DNA from: Lineus longissimus
Taxonomy: Eukaryota; Nemertea; Pilidiophora; Heteronemertea; Lineidae
Assembly: GCF_910592395.1 (NCBI RefSeq)
Contig: NC_088321.1
Coordinates: forward strand, 13,704,001-13,768,000
Reading direction: 5' to 3'
DNA length: 64,000 bases
Below are positions 60,286-64,000 of the stretch, in pieces (positions within the stretch are counted from its first letter, which is position 1; every line of letters begins with the position of its first letter). The notes below the pieces were generated by a model. It was not told where the DNA came from and made no database searches. It worked only from the letters and a program-made list of their open reading frames with translations. The position numbers were made by a program, and so were the translations under genes.

Positions 60286-61590
60286 TTGTAACATGAACCA
60301 ATCGTGGGCGGGGATTTCCATGATAGAGTTAACGTCATTGCAACATTACCCTATCGTAGGTAGGGTTTTTTTCGGGGAATCCGGTGATACACTGGTCAAA
60401 GTATCGATAACAGTTTGAAGATTATCGGACACAGAAGCGCCATGCGATGATTATTCATGGGTGTAGGCCTATGGTCGCAGGTGTCGAGTGAAGGTAGTTT
60501 TTAGACACCTGTTACACGAAATGGATGAAAGAAGTACATGTAGTCATTGAAAAGACAAAATTCGTAAATTTTCAATGGGGACCAGTTATAAATATTGTGC
60601 ACACTTTTTTTCCATTATTTTCATTTCAGGTCGGGTTCACTATACATACATAAACAGTATAATGGAATCCAAAAATTGTGAAAGTGATAAATATTTTCGA
60701 AATATTTTTCTCCATTTCAGATTTTTTGTTTGTTTTCTGGTTGACGTTTTTAAAGTTTCACTGTATCTTAGTCTATATTTCACGTATTTATCTTGTTTTC
60801 AAATAAGGATAGAATTCAATAAATTACATGTAATTACCAAAATAAAACTTAAATTGTTCAACATTTTTCATTATTATTTTTCATGCTTTCTCACATGTGG
60901 CCACTCTTTGGGTATCACAGGTAAGTTGCTATATCAAAGATTTATGTCTCACATCTTCACCTAAAACGTATGTTTGCATCGTCATTTGTAAATGGATAGA
61001 CTGTAATTTCACCCAGCCAAAGCGGCGTGACGAAAATCCCGTGCGTATAATTTGAAGAGTTTCGTTCATAAAAAAACCCTATATATGCTCTATATACAGT
61101 AAAAGAGTGCGTTAGATACAGATGTATCTTGGCATTGTCCAAATCTTTGTTCTCTTCAAAGTTTTGGAGCATTCTAGTTAACAATAAAAAAGATACACGT
61201 AACTTCCAACCCATAAAAAACAACTTCCAAGTCTTTTTCTAAAAATGGCAAAAATGTATCGTTTTGTGACGCACCTATTCTCAGCCAATATTTTCGTAGT
61301 GGTCTATCTATTCCTTTCTGTGCAATTCATTCTGCATCAATGCTGCCGAGACTCTGTGAAGTGTGTATGAATGATATGGGTGATAAGACACCTCTTGGGA
61401 ATTTTAAATTTGCCTCGCATCGACGAGTGCAGTGATAAACCGCCTTAGCTAAATCTGGCAGGGATGCCAAGTTACTATTTTTGGGCGGGTTTCAGACTTA
61501 ATTTTCTCTCACTAAATGCTTAATCCAGAAGTATTAAGGTAGCAGGAAGGGTTGGGCGTTTGTGGTTTCTGAGTCTGAGGGGCTTGGTGT

Positions 61591-61654
61591 CTGTTGACTG
61601 TGCTTTAAGAGAGACTAGGCATGGCGCCAGTCTCTCTTAAAGCACAGTCAACAG
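61591..61654. other. perfect 26-bp hairpin
   Basis: Arm 61591-61616 and arm 61629-61654 are exact complements, beginning CTGTTGACTGTGC and ending GCACAGTCAACAG, with a 12-base loop. No similarity is seen outside the arms. Confidence 0.85.
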
Positions 61655-62603
61655 GCATTTGGTGTCAGTATTTGGGTAAGTACAGAATCAAGGCAGCTCA
61701 GAGAGCAATGATTGAACGATGCTGTGGACAAGTCCAAGGATACTGCATCAGTCACGACCAACTTCTCATCAGAAAGCGTCACCACCAGCATATTCAATTT
61801 TCAGTTCCAACCTGTACCAGTCCAATGCACGCCTGTCATGGTCAGCTTAGCGCGATATGGAACATTCTTCCGAAACTCAAGCGATGGAGGTCTGCTCATT
61901 AGCATATCTCGCGCACTGCTCCTTCTGGTCAAACATCGTAGTGAAATCGTAATGGAAAACGTCTGGCTTTGCGCCAGACGTTGAGACTAATAAGTGAAGA
62001 ACTAATAGGTAAAGAACTTCTACTTGCGCGAGACTGCTGTGATAAAATTATCATTGCAGAGACTCCGGTGACGTACACATATATTTTTTACGATTAAAAA
62101 TGCCCTCAAAAGACGACATGCAATGATTATTTTATTGATATTTCCTACTATATACCTTCCAATTATCACTTTATACAAATAGATCGGCGTTAGGTCGCAT
62201 GCTTTTCTTTCCTGGTGACACTATAAAGCAAAATAGTTGCAACCCCGTAAATGCGCTATAAGTCCAATAATAAGTGACGGTGACCCGTTATAAATGTTTC
62301 GCCAGCTTCGCTTTTTTGCCGCTACGCGGCGCTTTGGGCCCTTGCGTCTAGGTCTCTGAGGCCTTTTGAATGTTCAGACTTTTCACCAGTGTGAGTGCTG
62401 ATAAAACAATTGAGACTTTTGCCGGAGCTCATTGGCAACCGAGAATCAAACCATGCTTACAGTTTGCTTGGGGAACATTTGTCTACCTTTTGTGAAATCC
62501 CATGCGGTGTAATTTGTCATCGATCATCTAATACTGCCAATACTCTATAAAGGATAAATACCTACACCAGAAATGTCTGATGCAGGCTTGAAAAAACCCG
62601 CCT

Positions 62604-62783
62604 CTGAGGCTGACGTTACATAGGCCTCATTCGTTCACTTCCCACATGTCACTTCCCCTTAATGCGTTCGTTCCTCACTGAATGCATGCCACAAGGCCGT
62701 GCATTCACCGAGGAACGTTAAGTAAAGCTGGAACGTGACATGTGGGAAGTGAACGAATGAGGCCTATGTAACGTCAGCCTGAG
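62604..62783. mobile_element. 180-bp palindromic MITE
   Basis: Nearly perfect 48-bp arms (GGCTGACGTTACATAGGCCT on the left, AGGCCTATGTAACGTCAGCC on the right) around about 84 bp. The middle is also partly self-complementary (GCATGCCAC, GTGCATTCA). Confidence 0.85.
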
Positions 62784-63350
62784 GCCGCGATTAATAGAGT
62801 TAACGTTTTCACATGTTACGTGTCACTGTTAATTCACTTTTCATGCGTGACTTGAAGAACGAACAAGTCATTCCAAAGAGCGAGCTACTTACGATTCACG
62901 ATGTCACATTTCACCCTCACATCGTATTCTCTAACTCATGACAAGTGAAACACGAGAAGTGACAACGTGAATCCTATACAAGTACTTGGTGCATGTAACT
63001 CCGGCCTAGGGTGTACAGGCATTTGATGGGGAGCATTGGATATCGTAAGGGAGTGTAGACATGATGCATAAGCATTTCAACGTGATCGATCTCCAACCAG
63101 GGATGAAATCACATTAGTAATTCAGCTGTTAACCAGAACACTGTAACGTCTTCTGTTCCATACACTGAGCTTTCTTAAATACACCACGTACTGTATAATT
63201 ATTTCTAGTGACCACCTCCGCTAATCAATGCCTTGTCGACTCATGAATGGCTCGTTTGTAAACATAATAATAGTCAATCATGCTGCTTTATAGGCTGCCG
63301 ATAACTAAGAGAATTCAATAAGTGCTGCTAATTGTTGCATGGTCAAGACA

Positions 63351-63612
63351 GAATGGCTGAAGCTGGTTGGCACAGAGACAGTAAACTTAGGTTGTCTTCC
63401 CGGTTTTGGTGGAAATGGTCAACAGTTGTTGTTGTTAACCAAGAATGGCTGAAGCTGGTTGGCACAGAGACAGTAAACTAAGGTTGTCTTCCCGGTTTGG
63501 GTGGAAATGGTCAACAGTTGTTGTTGTTAACCAAGAATGGCTGAAGCTGATTGGCACAGAGACAGTTAACTTCAGCTTTTGTCTTCCCGTTTGGGGTGGA
63601 AATAGTCAACCT
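63351..63612. repeat. 92-bp tandem triplication
   Basis: Units begin GAATGGCTGAAGCTG at 63351, 63443 and 63535. The first two are almost identical, and the third is diverged and truncated at about 63612. Confidence 0.9.
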
Positions 63613-64000
63613 ACTGAAAGGATTCAGCATAGGCCGGGGACTAAATGTGAATTCATGACATCTCTGCCGCAGTTGACTATAAACCTCAATTTTAACTTTT
63701 CTTGAGGCTTTAATGTTAATTTCTATTCCAGGACCGATGGTTGCTGCCTATTCTAAAATACCTGGATTTAGAACGAACTTTGCAGTGTAAATGCACTATA
63801 CGCAAACGAAGCCTCGTTTTGAATTCAACTGTTATGGCCGGGCAACCATAACCTCTTGGGTTGGTTCAAAATGTGGTAGCTATCAAAAAGCATTAAAAAA
63901 ACACTTTTTGTTGTTTAATTTGAGATATTTTAAAATAGAAATTGATATCTCGCCATTGGTATTGATTGCCTTACCAAAACCGCTTGGATAGAGCTGAAAT

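Noticed and set aside
60575-60964. 129-codon plus-strand frame, Phe/Tyr/Ile-rich
   Set aside because: The composition is what very AT-rich DNA gives by chance; no family features.
63731-63840. Possible second exon for the 46713 gene
   Set aside because: The acceptor is plausible and phase 1 is open for 18 codons, but there is no usable donor before the stop; phase 0 stays open longer but does not fit.

Overview
The window is nuclear DNA from an animal, most likely a marine invertebrate. The genes are split by many GT-AG introns. Their proteins are animal-type: a GnT I glycosyltransferase and a ferrochelatase with the four-cysteine [2Fe-2S] set. The non-coding DNA is AT-rich and packed with MITEs, foldback elements, tRNA-derived SINEs, minisatellites and poly-C/poly-G runs. 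I cannot place the phylum from sequence alone.

Layout. (1) 1-9989, plus strand: ten exons of MGAT1 (GnT I), complete at the 3' end, with the N-terminal membrane-anchor exon missing or unseen. Its introns hold a 43-bp and a 51-bp minisatellite. (2) 9990-13855: no gene; a string of short inverted-repeat transposons, several with recognisable target duplications (TA, TTAA). (3) 13856-15822, minus strand: a four-exon gene for an unrecognised single-pass membrane protein (278 residues) with a Gly/Arg-rich tail. (4) 15941-25913, plus strand: a complete nine-exon ferrochelatase gene (FECH, 432 residues). It starts head-to-head with (3); the two start codons are about 120 bp apart and a STAF/ZNF143-like site lies between them. 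FECH intron 1 carries an approximately 1-kb foldback. (5) 25914-35300: gene-poor, with a 31-bp minisatellite and dispersed repeats. (6) 35350-38270, minus strand: a decayed cluster of virus-like structural genes, best read as a Polinton/Maverick-type or related endogenous element, broken by frameshifts and a partial duplication. (7) 38270-64000: almost no recognisable genes apart from short signal-peptide exons (31928, 43014, 46713) that may be 5' ends of genes running out of the window, plus SINEs and MITEs.

How the parts relate: MGAT1 (Golgi N-glycan processing) and FECH (last step of haem synthesis in mitochondria) are independent housekeeping genes. The clearest regulatory link is the shared compact promoter of FECH and the uncharacterised membrane protein. 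The most unusual content is that divergent pair, the virus-like cluster, the giant hairpin in FECH intron 1, and exon fragments duplicated inside introns of two of the genes. All exon boundaries were deduced by eye from splice signals, reading phase and protein similarity; nothing was computed or searched.
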